Shown piece after piece: positions 44,580 through 55,869 of a stretch of DNA of 64,000 nt. A program made the position numbers and the translations under genes. Origin of the DNA: Muscardinus avellanarius (Eukaryota; Chordata; Mammalia; Rodentia; Gliridae); NCBI GenBank assembly GCA_963383645.1, contig OY726563.1:40599831-40663830 (forward strand), written 5' to 3'. A model generated the notes under the pieces. That model was not told the origin of the DNA and searched no databases. It saw only the letters and a list, made by a program, of their open reading frames with translations. Position 1 is the stretch's first letter; every line of letters starts with the position of its first letter.

Positions 44580-44712
44580 CCATATAACCTAGGTGCAGAG
44601 TAGGCTCTACCTAGTTTGCGTAAGTACCTGCTGTTTACACAATGATGAACCGTGCTAATGAAACATTTCTCAAACTTCTCCCTGTTGTTAGGCAAAGTGT
44701 CAGTGTATTAGG
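44580..44712 (+). mobile_element. Tigger-family DNA transposon, 3' end
   Basis: CCTAGGTGCAGAGTAGGCTC, TAGTTTGCGTAAGTACCTGC, ACACAATGATGAACCGTGCT and CATTTCTCAAACTTCTCCCT follow the 3' end of Tigger/MER2-type elements. It is probably the same insertion as 42316-42800. Confidence 0.72.
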
Positions 44713-44794
44713 TAATGATGGGTTACAAAAAGGATCTTAAAAGCCCCAAGGGCCTAACAGTGCTGATACTGTTCTTCAGAGTTAATGAGTGCTA

Positions 44795-44970
44795 GCTGGG
44801 TGTGGCGGTACACACCTCTTATCCCGGTACTCAGAGGCTGAGACAGGATCGCAGGTTTGAGGCCAGACTCTGGAATTTAGCGAGACCCTCAGCATCTTAG
44901 TGAGACCCTGTTTCAAAATAAAAAATAAAATAGGGCTGAGGGTGTAACTCAGAGGTAGAAAGAAAGGAAT
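44795..44970 (+). repeat. Plus SINE, truncated right half
   Basis: GCTAGCTGGGTGTGGCGGTA to AGGGTGTAACTCAGAGGTAG. Confidence 0.8.
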
Positions 44971-45335
44971 ATAGACACATATTATATCAATAATGATATA
45001 GCAAAGACCTCATGTGGCTTATTCATCCAGATATAATGAAAATTCTTTGGTTTATGTTTGTCTGAAATTTCATCTGTAATCCTTGTACAAATTGAATAGA
45101 AACATTGTTAAATAGTGTGACATAAACCAACAGATGTTGAATTTTTTCTTTCTGGCTAAAACAGGTGGTGAAACCCACTGTGGGTCAGTATGCTTACTTC
45201 CAGGAAATTTTTACAAAACCCAAAGGACACATTTCAGAATCACTTGCTTTTGGGAAGTTGCTTTTTGATTCTCTAATTAATTAATTAATTAATTACAATT
45301 TTAAAGTAATTCCTAACCGTACTAAATTGGAAGCC
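44971..45335. other. AT-rich low-repeat block
   Basis: Nothing recognised; (ATTA)n near 45275-45296. Confidence 0.4.
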
Positions 45336-45995
45336 CTATCATCCCACCTCTGAGGTACACCTCCAGCCCTATTTTCATTTTTATTATTTTTTGTTTTAAA
45401 ATGGGGTCTAAGTTGCTGAGGGCCTTGCTAAGATGCAGGCGGGATTCAAACCTGTGATCCTCCTGTCTCAGCCCCCCAAGTACTGGGATTACAGGTGAGC
45501 GTCACCATGCCCGGCTCCCACTTGAATTTTTGTTTGTTTGTTTTTTGTCTTTTGCTTTTGGTACTGAGGATTGAACCCAGGAGTGTTCTACCTCTGTGCT
45601 ACACCCCCAGCCTTATTTTTTATTTTTATTTTTTTGTTTTGAAAAAGGGTCTCACTGAGGCCAGGCGTGGTGGCGCACGCTTATAATCCCAGCATTCAAG
45701 AGGTGGAGACCGGAGGATCATTGTTTGCAGACAGCCTCAGCTACTTAGTGAGGCCCCTTGTAACTCAGTGAGACCTTGTTTCAAAAATAAAGAATAAAAA
45801 TTAGGGCTGGGGATGTCACTCAGAGGAATGTCCTTGGGTTCCATCCCCAGTCTGAAAAAAAAAAAAACAGGGTTTCACTGGGTTGATAAGAGTCTCACTA
45901 CTTGCTGAGGCTGTCCTTGAACCTGTGATCCTCTTGTCTCAGCCTCTAAGTACAAGGATTACAGATGTGTAGCACCATGTCTGGTTTGAATTTTT

Positions 45996-46063
<68 letters not shown>

Positions 46064-46265
46064 GTCGTACTAGGAATGGAACTCAGGGACAGTCTACCTT
46101 GAGATATGACTCCCGTTGTATTTTATTCTTTTATTTTGAAACAGGGTCTCACTAAGTTGGGGGAGGGCTTTGCTTGATTATCCAGGCTGTCCTCCAACCT
46201 TTGATCCTCTTGTCTCAGACGCCCAAGTACTGAGATTACAAGCGTGCACTACCATGCCTGGCCTT
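45336..46265 (-). repeat. Minus SINE tract, one interrupted by a plus subfamily A copy
   Basis: A minus copy (45340-45518). An outer minus copy (45555-45657, resuming 45865-45992) holds a plus copy (45658-45860). (TTTC)n (45996-46063), then a minus copy (46064-46262). Confidence 0.82.
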
Positions 46266-46282
46266 GAAATTTATTTCTAAAA

Positions 46283-46370
46283 AAGAATCATGGGCTGGAT
46301 ATGTAGCTTAGAGGTACATCACACATTTAGCATATGCAAGGTACTGGCTTCCAGCTTCAGCACACACCCC
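46283..46370 (+). repeat. Free ID-like element, undeleted
   Basis: GGGCTGGATATGTAGCTTAG keeps the ID middle part ATTTAGCATATGCAAGGTAC that dID halves lack, and no 7SL half precedes it. Confidence 0.7.
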
Positions 46371-46437
46371 CACAAAACAAATAATCATACTTACCAAAGA
46401 ATGTTTACAACAGAGTAAATCTTTAATAATAAAATTA

Positions 46438-47415
46438 TGAGCTGGACGTGGTGACGCATGCTTGTAATCCCAGTGCTTGGGAGGCTGAGACAGGAAGATC
46501 CCAGATTCAAGGACAGTCTCAGCAAGTAGTGAGTCTCTCATCGACCTAGCCAGACCTTGTTTCAAAAGAAAAAGAAAATAGGGTTGGGGGTGTAGATCAT
46601 AGGTAGAATGCCCCCAGGGCCCAATCTCCAGTACCAAAGGAAAAATAATTATCTTAAAGGAATAGCCAGTATTGGAAACTTCCATACTCTGCCTTTGTTT
46701 TTTATTATTTATTTATTTATTTATTTAGCAGTATTGGGGATGGAACCCAGGGGCATTCTACCTCTGAGCTACACCCCTAGTCCTATTTTTATTCTTTATT
46801 GTGAAACCGGGTCTCACTGAGTTGCAGAGGGCCTCACTAAGTAGCTGAGGCTGTCTGCGAACCGCGATCCTCCTGTCTCAGCCTCCCAGATGCTGGGATT
46901 ACAAGCGTGCGCCACCACACCCGGCTCTCATACTCTGCCTTTATTAAGGTTCTAGACAAAACAATTACACAGTCGCCTTACTAGTCATTTAAGAATAACT
47001 TTAACACTGGATGTGGTGGCACACGCTTGTAATCCCCATACTTAGGAGGCTGAGATGGGAAGTTCAGAAGAGGCTAGCGCACCATACTTAGTGAGACCCT
47101 GTTTCAAAATTTAAAAATATTAAAAGGAGCCGGGCACAGTAGCACATGCTTGTAATCCCCGCGCTTGGGAGGCTGAGACAGGAGGATCGCACAGGTTCGA
47201 AGCCAGCCTCAGCTACTTAGTGAGACTCTCAGCAACTTAATGAGACCCTGTTTCCAAATAAAATAGAAAATAGGTCTGGGAGTGTAACCCGGAGATAGAA
47301 AGCCCCTGGGTTCCATCCCTAGTAGCACAAAAAATAAATAATAAATAAATAAAAAGGGCTAATAATGTTGCTCAGTAGTAGAACACCTCTGGGTTTCATC
47401 CCCTACACCACAAAA
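46438..47415. repeat. Plus SINE, minus SINE, then nested plus SINEs
   Basis: A plus copy (46438-46642). A minus subfamily A copy (46700-46928) flanked by CATACTCTGCCTTT. A plus left half (47003-47128), an inner subfamily B copy (47130-47335) and a right half (47358-47412). Confidence 0.83.
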
Positions 47416-47439
47416 AATTAAATAAAAATTAAATTAAAG

Positions 47440-47800
47440 TAACATCAAGTTGGGGTCTGCAGCAAGACATCTTCCACTGACTGGGCCGGCCCCAAAGCCC
47501 GCCTCCTGTGCAGAGCTATTGGTCCGTCAGTGCGGTGGTTAGGGCTGAAGTAGAGCCTATCAATGGCGCAGAACCCAGAGCTGGATCTCGCCGCCCGCCG
47601 CTGCCGCATTGGGCCTGGTGAGCTGCTCCTTGCGGTCGCTGAGTCAGACCTGTGGTTATGCCGCAGAGAAACATGTCTGCGCAGTCACCTCTGGTCTGTC
47701 GAAAGGGAAGCGATGCTATGGGTCTCTGAGATGGCGCTTTGCAGCAGGCAGCCGCAGGGGTGGCGGCGTTAGGAAATGAGAAGGCTATTTTTTGGAAGAG
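47440..47800 (+). promoter_or_regulatory. GC-rich low-repeat block, candidate promoter and first exon
   Basis: It has a reversed CCAAT box (CTATTGG, 47516-47522), CpG-rich sequence and a possible donor at about 47619 (GGGCCTG followed by GTGAGC). The exon would run from near 47550. An ATG at 47561 opens 69 codons without recognised homology; splicing at that donor would leave only the first of them. It lies 10 kb upstream of ARAF on the same strand and could be a non-coding RNA start. Unproved. Confidence 0.35.
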
Positions 47801-47914
47801 GTCCTCAGGCACACAGGATGGCTGGGGTCGCTGGGATGCTTAAGAGGACGCCCCTGGCCAGGATCCTTGTGAAACACCCATTTCTGATGCCCTCTCCTCA
47901 GTCCTCCGGTTAAA

Positions 47915-47975
47915 GCTGTCTGAACCTCAATTTCCGAGCTATAAAATGGGTAACTTTCTAGCAGCAGTCAGGTTT
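47915..47975 (+). repeat. MIR fragment
   Basis: CTGAACCTCAATTTCCGAGC and TATAAAATGGG match the MIR core. Confidence 0.6.
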
Positions 47976-48134
47976 AGAGGTTTAGAATGGCTTTCAGACA
48001 TATTTCTAAGGATTCAAAATCAGAATTCCACTGGGTTCAATCCCCAGTACCATAAAAAAGAAAACAATAATAATAATGCCAGGCGGCATGGCGCACACTT
48101 GTAATCCCAGCACTTGAAAGGCTGAGATAGGAGG

Positions 48135-48458
48135 TGATAAGTAAAATAAAAAATTAAATGCGAGTAAAATAAAAATAATGTGCATACGGCGGAGTGTGAA
48201 AAACACGAGAGAGGTCCGGTACACGTGGCATGTAAAGTTTTAATGGCACGGCTCTCCCGGGGATCAGGGCGAGGCACCGTGGGGCCCGCGCGCCTGTCCG
48301 AAGCTTGAGGACGCGGGCTCTCCTTTTAAAGGCATGCATCTCGCGAGATGAGGGTTTACTCGCGGGAATGCCCAATTCTCGCGGGGGTTTCAGCCCCTCC
48401 CTTGCCCTGCAGAGGTCATGTGACACAAAGTCACATGAGTGCAGGACCCAACTTAACA
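48135..48458 (-). repeat. 3' LTR of copy 2
   Basis: Same sequence as 51379-51702 by eye. TCTCGCGAGA is at 48339-48348. Confidence 0.93.
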
Positions 48459-50261
48459 TTCCGGCCTTTTGATGGTAGGGATAATGGATGACGATTGGAC
48501 CCTCTAGCTTCTTCCTGCTGTCAAGGGGCGTCGTCAGGGGCCCCAGGCCGGGAGGAGTCGGGAGTTAAGTCCCCCAGAAGGGGGTGCAGGTGGGTGCATA
48601 GCTGCAGTGCGAATTGGAGGTTACCCTGGACAGCTTAGTGATGTGCGCTTGAGGAGGCTTGAACAGGCAAGGGCTATTAAAGAAAAAAACAAATCATGAG
48701 ATTGAGCAGGCGACCAAAAAGGAGACTGGCTTACTCAGTACCTGGAGAGCTACCCTGAGCTGGCAAAGAGGATGGAGGTTGAGGGATCCAGGAGCCATCA
48801 GTCTTCAGCCAGGCTGAGTAGGGCCAGCGGCGGGGCCTGGTCTGGAAAGGTGCTCCCCCTGTGTTGAGGCACCTGGGGCTCACCCTTTTCCAAGGGCACT
48901 GTTCCAGTGGCCCTCCTGGCCACATGCCGAGCAGTCTAATTGGTAGGCGTGGCTTTGCCCCACTTGAGGCAGGCTCCTGGAGGTAGTTGTTGTTGCAGTC
49001 CTCCACACGTAGGTGGCGCTCCAGGGGGCTGAGCCGCCACCACCAGCCAAAGGGCAGCTACCAGGGATCTGCTTTTTGGCAAAGTCGGAGTGTATGCTCC
49101 ATTTCCGCCTGTTTCTCTCTGGAATTAAAACTTAGATGCTATGTTAAGGTTCTGTCAGCTGTGACGGACCTATACTCACAAAGAGCGCGTCCCGGGGCTG
49201 GTGTCTGGCAAGAATGGCAACGCAGACTCCCCACGGGCAGAGGGTGTCGCCCCAGCCCCGGTGTTTCCCACAGCACCTAGGGCGCGCCCACGCGGGCCGC
49301 CCAGCAAAATTGCAGTCTGGCGCGGGCCAAGATGGCGACTGTGACATCACCAGGCAGTGACTACGCGCCATCACAAAATGGCAGCTGGCGGGAAAATAAA
49401 TGGAAGCTGATGGGGGAGAGCATTTGGAAGGATACCAGACCGCTTATAAAAGTTCCTAACTATTCCTGGGTCACCGCAACCTATTTCCCAACTCGTATCA
49501 AGGCAGACAGGCTCTCAGGGCATCTGCTAGTATAAAGGTTCGACTCCCCATAATTGGTTCGCGGGCGGAAACGAAGAACAGGAAATGGGCGTCCCCGATT
49601 TCCCTGCTCAATCGTTCGGAAACAGAGGTTAAGAGATAGGGAAGAACGTCTTCATTCCTTCTCAAAACCGGAGGATGACCTGGTCATCCGCAGTGTGGTC
49701 CCAGTGGACCATGGGACAATGGGTCACCAAGCGCTTGGATTTTAAGGTCCCAGTGGACCGGAAGACCCAAGTCCGGAACCCGCTAACCAAGGGAAGGAGG
49801 CAGTTTACCGGAGTGAAGTGTTGCCAGCCAGCGCTGGCTGCGACAGAAGCGCTGAGAAGCTGCTGGGGGCGTGGTGGAGCCAGGGTGCGCGGATGCCGGT
49901 GGCTGGTGTGGACGGCACTGGTGGCTGGCGGGATCAGTGGGGGCGCGCAGGCGGCGTGGCTTGCCGGGCCCGCGGCGTGGAGACAAAATGGCTTCCAGGC
50001 ACGCGCCAGACGCTGAGGCTGGGCCCCGAGGAGCACCGCCAGTGAGCCTGGCTCGGGGCGGGTGGGGCAAACCGGCCAGAGGTCCCGGCGGTGACCGGAG
50101 AACCAAGCTGGAACGGTGCTTTAGGAGGTCCAAGCGGCAGGCAGAGGTCCTGGCCCGCGCAGGCGGTTGGCAGGCAGAGCAAGTGCCAAGCTGCCTGGCT
50201 CGGGCCGGAAAGATGGCCGCCGACTCCTAGGATTGGTTAGGAGTGGAAAGTGGGAGGGATT

Positions 50262-50760
50262 AAAGATTGTGAGGCCTCCAGTGAGGCCATGAGGTGGGAG
50301 GGGTTAAAGATGGCGAGGCCTCCAGTGAGGCCATGAGGTGGGAGGGGTTAAGGATGGCGAGGCCTCCAGTGAGGCCATGAGGTGGGAGGGGTTAAAGATG
50401 GTGAGGCCTCCAGTGAGGCCATGAGGTGGGAGGGGTTAAGGATGGCAAGGCCTCCAGTGAGGCCATGAGGTGGGAGGGGTTAAAGATGGCGAGGCCTCCA
50501 GTGAGGCCATGAGGTGGGAGGGGTTAAGGATGGCGAGGCCTCCAGTGAGGCCATGAGGTGGGAGGGGTTAAGGATGGCGAGGCCTCCAGTGAGGCCATGA
50601 GGTGGGAGGGGTTAAAGATGGCGAGGCCTCCAGTGAGGCCATGAGGTGGGAGGGGTTAAAGATGGCGAGGCCTCCAGTGAGGCCATGAGATGGGAGGGGT
50701 TAAGGATGGCGAGGCCTCCAGTGAGGCCATGAGGTGGGAGGGGTTAAAGATGGTGGGGCC
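50262..50760 (-). repeat. 44-bp tandem array in copy 2, about 11 units
   Basis: The plus strand repeats GGCCTCCAGTGAGGCCATGA then GGTGGGAGGGGTTAA. Units vary between AAGATGGCGAGG, AGGATGGCGAGG and AAGATGGTGAGG. CAAGATGGCGGCC at about 50760-50772 is a strong YY1 site. Confidence 0.92.
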
Positions 50761-51378
50761 AAGATGGCGGCCCCCCAGTGATTCCACGTGTCCAAGATGG
50801 CGGGCCAAAGCTGGCGACCCCATCCCCCAGTAATTCCATGTGGCTGCTTACCGGAATGGCCAGGCCCAGGCAGCGGGGGTGGGCGGGCACAGGGTGAAGG
50901 GCGCCAGGGCGCGAGTCCAAGTGGAGGAACCAGCTGGAGCGCGGGCTGGGGGCTGTTTAGCAGAGTGGCGGCCACCTAGATGGAGGAGGCAGGCGGCCCC
51001 GGCAGGCGGGTCTAAGCAACGCCAGGCGCGGAGAAGACATAGGTGCATGGCGTGGCGCAGTCCGCGGGCGGCGCGGTCCCATTCCAGCGGCGGGCGGCGT
51101 GGGCAGGCGGGAACGGCGGTTTTAGGAGGTCCAAGCGGCAGGCAGAGGTCCTGGCCCGTGCAGGAGGTAGTCCACGCAGGCATGGGGCGGCAGCAGCGGC
51201 AGTGGTGGGAGCAACGCCTGCAAGCGGAGCGCTGGTGTGGGACCTCACAGGCGAGCTGCTGGCGGGTTGGAGAGTCTGGGGCTCAAAAAGAGAGTAAAAA
51301 TAAAAAGAGAAAACAGAAAAAAAAAAAAAAGGAAAAAAATGCGGAGGGACCCAAGAGTTCTCCCGGTTCGGCACCAAA

Positions 51379-51702
51379 TGATAAGTAAAATAAAAAATTA
51401 AATGCGAGTAAAATAAAAATAATGTGCATACGGCGGAGTGTGAAAAACACGAGAGAGGTCCGGTACACGTGGCATGTAAAGTTTTAATGGCACGGCTCTC
51501 CCGGGGATCAGGGCGAGGCACCGTGGGGCCCGCGCGCCTGTCCGAAGCTTGAGGACGCGGGCTCTCCTTTTAAAGGCATGCATCTCGCGAGATGAGGGTT
51601 TACTCGCGGGAATGCCCAATTCTCGCGGGGGTTTCAGCCCCTCCCTTGCCCTGCAGAGGTCATGTGACACAAAGTCACATGAGTGCAGGACCCAACTTAA
51701 CA
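51379..51702 (-). repeat. 5' LTR of copy 2
   Basis: On the plus strand it reads TGATAAGTAAAA to CCCAACTTAACA. TCTCGCGAGA is at 51583-51592. Confidence 0.93.
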
Positions 51703-51775
51703 GGAGGATCCTATGTTTAAAGCCAGCCTCAGCAATTTAGTGAGACGTTCAGCACCCTAGTGAAATCCTGTTTTT

Positions 51776-53725
51776 CTTTTCTTTGTAGTACTGGGGATTG
51801 AACCCAGGGACATTCTACCACTGAGTTACACCCCCAGACATATTTTATTTTTTATTGTGAAATAGGTTCTCAGTAAGTTGTGGAGGGCCTCACTAAATAG
51901 CTGAGGCTGGACATGGACCTACGATCCTCCTGTCTCAGCCTTCCAAGTACTGGAATTATAAGCGTGCGCCACCACGCCCAGCTAAGATCCTGTTTTAAAA
52001 TAAGGGATAGAAGCCGGGCGTGGTGGCGCACGCTTGTAATCCCTGCGCTTGGGAGGCGGAGACAGGAGGACCGCTAAGGTTCAAAGCCAGCAGCTATGGC
52101 TTAAGAGAACCTGTTTCCAAATAAAAATATAAAATAGGTCTGGGAGTGTAGCCCAGAGGTAGAAGGGTTTCCAGGAACCCCAGTACCACCAAAAGTAAAT
52201 AAATAAGTAAATAAATAAATAAAGGGATAGAATAGGGCTGGGGGTGTAGCTGTGACCACAGGTAGAATGCCCCTGGGTTCAATCCCCAGTACCACAAATA
52301 AAATAAAAATAAAACACAGTAACCAGCCAGGCACAATGATTGTTGCAGATGGCGCTGATCTCCCAGCAGCAACAGGCACAAAGTCCTCACTCATTTTCTA
52401 CTATGTGGGGCTTGGAGCAAAGGATTTCTGCAGCTCATCCTATGTGGGGGGTACTGGGGATTGAACCCAGGGGCATTCTACCTCTGGGCTACACTCCCAG
52501 CCCTATTTATTCTTTGTTTTGTTATGTTTTATTTTATTTTTTTGCGGGTCTGGGGATGGAACCCAGGGGCATTCTACCTCTGAGCTACACCCCCTGCCCT
52601 ATTTTTTTCTTCTTTATTATTTATTTATTTTTATTTTTTATTTCTTTTGGTGGTACTGGGAATGGAAACCAGGGGCCTTCTACCTCCAGGCTATACCCAG
52701 ACCTATTTATTTTATATTTGGAGACAGGGTCTCAAACCAGCTGAGGCTGGCTTCAAGCCTGCAAGATCCTCCGGTCTCAGCCTCCCAAGCCCTGGGATTA
52801 CAAGCGTGTGCCACCACGCCCGGCTTTTCTTCTTTATTTTGAAACCGGGTCTCACTGAGTTGCAGAGGGCCTCACTAAATAGCTGAGGCTGTCTGCGAAC
52901 CGCGATCCTCCTGTCTCAGCCTCCCCAGTGCTAAGATTACAAGTGTGTACCACCACGCCCGGCTTTTATTCTTTGTTTCAAAACAGGCTCTTGAGCCCGG
53001 TGTGGTGGCGCACGCTTATAACCCCCCCATCTCCGCACTTGGGAGGCTGAAACAGGAGGATTGCACAGATTCAAAGCCAGCCTCAGCAACTTAGTGAGAC
53101 CCTGTTTCCAAATAAAAAATATAAAATAGGTCTGGGAGTATAGCCTGGAGGTAGAAGGCCCCTGGGTTCCACCCCCAGTACCACCAAAAAAATAAAAATA
53201 AAACAGGGTCTCGCTAGGTGAAGAGCCTCATTAAATTGATGAAATTGTAATCCAAGTACTAGAATTACAGGCATGCACCACCTCACCGGCTGCTTTTTTA
53301 TTGTTTATTGTTTTTGTTTATCCTGGGGATTGAATCCAGGGGCCTTCTACTTCTGAGCTACACCCACCCACAGATTTATTTCATATTTATTTTGTCAGAG
53401 GGTGGTCTAAGTTATGGAGAGTCTTGCTAAGTTGCTGAGGCTGTCCTCAAACCTATTATTCACCTGTCTCAGCCTCCCAAGTACTGCGAGTGCCATCACG
53501 GCCAATAGTATCATAAAATAGTCTGTGGCTGGGAGCGGTGGCGCAGGCTTATAATCCCAGTACTTGGGAGGCTGAGACAGGAGGATCACGAGTTCTCAGC
53601 CAGCCTCACTTAGTGAAGCCCTCTGCAACTTAAGTGAGACCCTGTTTCAAAAAAAAGAATAAAATAGGGATGTGTAGCTTGGAGGTAGAATGCCCCTGGG
53701 TACTAGTATCCAAAATAAATAAATA
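51776..53725. repeat. SINE tract right of ERV copy 2
   Basis: A minus copy (51778-51983), a plus subfamily C copy (52008-52195) with AATA tail, a plus right half (52230-52300). Minus right halves (52440-52505, 52535-52605), an inner minus subfamily B copy (52640-52825) and the outer left half to 52963. A plus subfamily B copy (52993-53190), minus pieces (53205-53505) and a plus copy (53522-53720). Confidence 0.8.
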
Positions 53726-53899
53726 AAAAAAATAGACTGTGATCAGGAGGGAGATTAATGGAGACTCCACGTGTGTACTGTACAAGAGTCGACAAATTAC
53801 ATGAGCTATTCAACACTGTGTTAGAGAATAGGCTTTGTACTAGTTGATTTTGCCTAACTGTACGTCAAGTGACCTGAGACCACTTATTTATTTATTTAT

Positions 53900-54471
53900 T
53901 TATATTTTTTGGTGGTACTGATGAAACGGGGGTTTCTTGAGAGGAAACCTGGCTGAGTTCTTGTCTACGGAGAGCGAAGAATGACACCTGCAGACCTCAG
54001 GAAGGGGAGTATAAGGTTTATTGGAAGCAGCAGGGAATGGGGGAAGAGTGGCTGAACACCCCCAAAGGGGCTGGAACTCTGGGTCCAGCAGCTGCCTTCA
54101 GGGCAATACTTGAGAGTAGCCCAAGCCGAATTGCCTTCAGGTGCAGGCTGCTTTCTTCCAGAGTCCACGCGATCTACCAGAAGGGAATAGAGAAAAGTGG
54201 CCGAACACCCCATAGGGGCGGTCGGAACTCCTGGGTCCAGTAGCTGCCTTCAGGGTCACTACCTGAGTGTCGCCCGAGCCAAGTGCCCATCAGTTGCAAA
54301 CTACTTTCTCCTAGAGTCCACGTGATCTGCCAGAAAAAGAGGTGCAGGTCACCCCTAGGGGCCTGGCCAGCCATGATGTCCAGCAGAGGCCTTCAGGTCA
54401 CTACTCCAGAGTCGCCCGAGCCACGTGTCCTCAGATGCACTCTGCCTTCTCTCAGGGCCAACACAACCTAC

Positions 54472-54522
<51 letters not shown>

Positions 54523-55087
54523 GAGCTCCCCAAAAGGGGAGGGGTCCTGAGCGGGAAAGTCCCCAATTTGTCATCTGGTCAGGCCTTGCCTGACTGCTTG
54601 CAAGTCCGCTTTTGGTTAGGGTGATTTTTGGGATTCCAAGGAGAATTTGCATAGGGTATTTGCAAGTCCTTTGAAGGGTCTCATCTCCTTTCATTCAGTA
54701 GGAGTGTCCACTTGCTCTGTGCTGGCTCCTGGGTTGGTTGATTAGTAAACAGATAGCTTTGTAAAGCTCTGGCCTTTTTATCTCTGAGCCTTTGGAGTTT
54801 CAGGCATTTGTCGCCCCTCAGGAAACTCAGGAAATTAGCTTTTTTCTACCGAGGCCTTTTCCCTATCTGCCTATTTCCTTTCTATCTCCTCACTGGGGGT
54901 GGAACCTAGAGGCTTTCTACCTCCGGGCTATACTCCCAGACCTATTTTATATTTTATTGCAAAATAGGGTGTCACTATGTTGCTGAGAGCCCCACTAAGT
55001 AGCCGAGGCTGGCTTCGAGCCCATACGATCCTCTTGTCTCAGCCTCCCAAGCGCGGGGATTACAAGTGTGCACCACCAGGCCTGGCT
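53900..55087 (-). repeat. Minus subfamily B SINE split by LTR copy B
   Basis: TTTTTTGGTGGTACTG before and GGGGGTGGAACCTAGAGGCT after the LTR belong to one SINE that ends GCACCACCAGGCCTGGC. Confidence 0.87.
53922..54892 (-). mobile_element. Solo LTR, class I ERV-like, copy B
   Basis: Same family as 11520-12536, minus strand, TGAAACGGG to CTCCTCA on the plus strand. It is flanked by CTGA (53918-53921) and CTGG (54893-54896), a 4-bp duplication with one change, inside a minus SINE. AATAAA (54017-54022, minus) and the repeated U3 units are present. A (GA)n run (54474-54530) has expanded inside it. Confidence 0.87.
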
Positions 55088-55173
55088 CTTTCTTTCTTTC
55101 TAATGGGGATTGAACCCAGGCGTGTTCTACCTCTGAGCTATACTCCCAGCCCTTCTTATTTTTATTTTGAGAC

Positions 55174-55402
55174 TGTTAAGAGTCGCAAATGAAAATGACT
55201 CCATCTTAAACCAGGCGTGGTGGCGCACGCTTGTAATCCCAGCATTTGGGAGGCTGAGACCAGAGGATCGCAGTTCAGGGACAGCCTCAGCTACGTAGTG
55301 AGGCCCTCCGCAACTCAGTGAGACCCTGTTTCAAAATGAAGAATACAAAAACAGGGCAGGAGGTGTAGCTCAGAGTTGGAATGCCCCTGGGTTCCATCCC
55401 CA

Positions 55403-55439
<37 letters not shown>

Positions 55440-55854
55440 GAATGAAAATGACTTCATCTTGTGAAGACTGGTCATTCTGCAGTCTCTTTGCTAACCAGAA
55501 ATTCCCAAGTCTTACTCAAATAACTCTTCTCCCTGCTCACCAAAATGTCCCCATTGCTTGCCTAAGGTGTGCCTGATAAGCCCTTGCTTATCACATTCCT
55601 CTGCTTATAGAAAATCCCCATTGTCCTGCTTAACTCAGCTCCAACAAACCAACTAACTATCCTTCACACCCTCCAGCAATGGCTAACCACTATACTCCAT
55701 ACCTCGCAGACTCTCCCCGTAGACAACCATATAGGCTTCTAGTCTCTAAGCGGATGGGCCCATCTTCTCCTGGAGAACCCCCTCCGCAGGTCTATCCCAA
55801 TAAGCTCATGCTGCTGTTGAGCCAGCTCCCGTCTCCTTCCTCCCAAACCTTTCA
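55174..55854 (+). mobile_element. Solo LTR, plus strand, interrupted by a SINE
   Basis: TGTTAAGAGTCGC to CCTTTCA, flanked by GAGAC (55169-55173) and GAAAC (55855-55859) inside a minus SINE. It has a TATA-like CTTATAGAAA (about 55605) and an AATAAG signal (55799) followed by CTCATGCTGCTGTTGAGCC, a class I-like R/U5. The length without the SINE is about 450 bp. Confidence 0.72.
55208..55438 (+). repeat. Subfamily A SINE with (CA)n tail, inside the LTR
   Basis: ACCAGGCGTGGTGGCGCACG to GGGTTCCATCCCCAGACACA. AATGAAAATGACT(C/T)CATCTT flanks it. Confidence 0.9.
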
Positions 55855-55869
55855 GAAACAGGGTCTCAC

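Larger units (their letters stand above)
48135..51702 (-). mobile_element. Non-autonomous LTR retrotransposon, copy 2, complete, LTRs apparently identical
   Basis: Same family as 2611-6606, on the minus strand, with a 2.92 kb interior that lacks the 38-bp array. The 5-bp duplication GGAGG flanks it (48130-48134 and 51703-51707), inside a plus SINE that it splits. Its two 324-bp LTRs read the same base for base in my comparison, so the insertion should be recent. The interior has the Phe-like primer site, the 44-bp array and the knuckle remnant, and no intact viral gene. Confidence 0.92.
48079..51775 (+). repeat. Plus SINE split by ERV copy 2
   Basis: The left half (48079-48134, GCCAGGCGGCATGGCGCACA...) resumes after the element at 51703 (GGAGGATCCTATG...CCTCAGCAATTTAGTGAG). 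This shows that the element inserted into an existing SINE. Confidence 0.88.

Noticed and set aside
47561..47772. Short protein starting at 47561
   Set aside because: 69 codons without homology and with a weak case for a complete gene; kept only as a possible first exon.
2611..54892. One large inverted duplication carrying both the ERV and the solo LTR
   Set aside because: The order in the second set is not mirrored (ERV then LTR on both sides) and all four insertions have different target duplications and flanks, so they are independent insertions.
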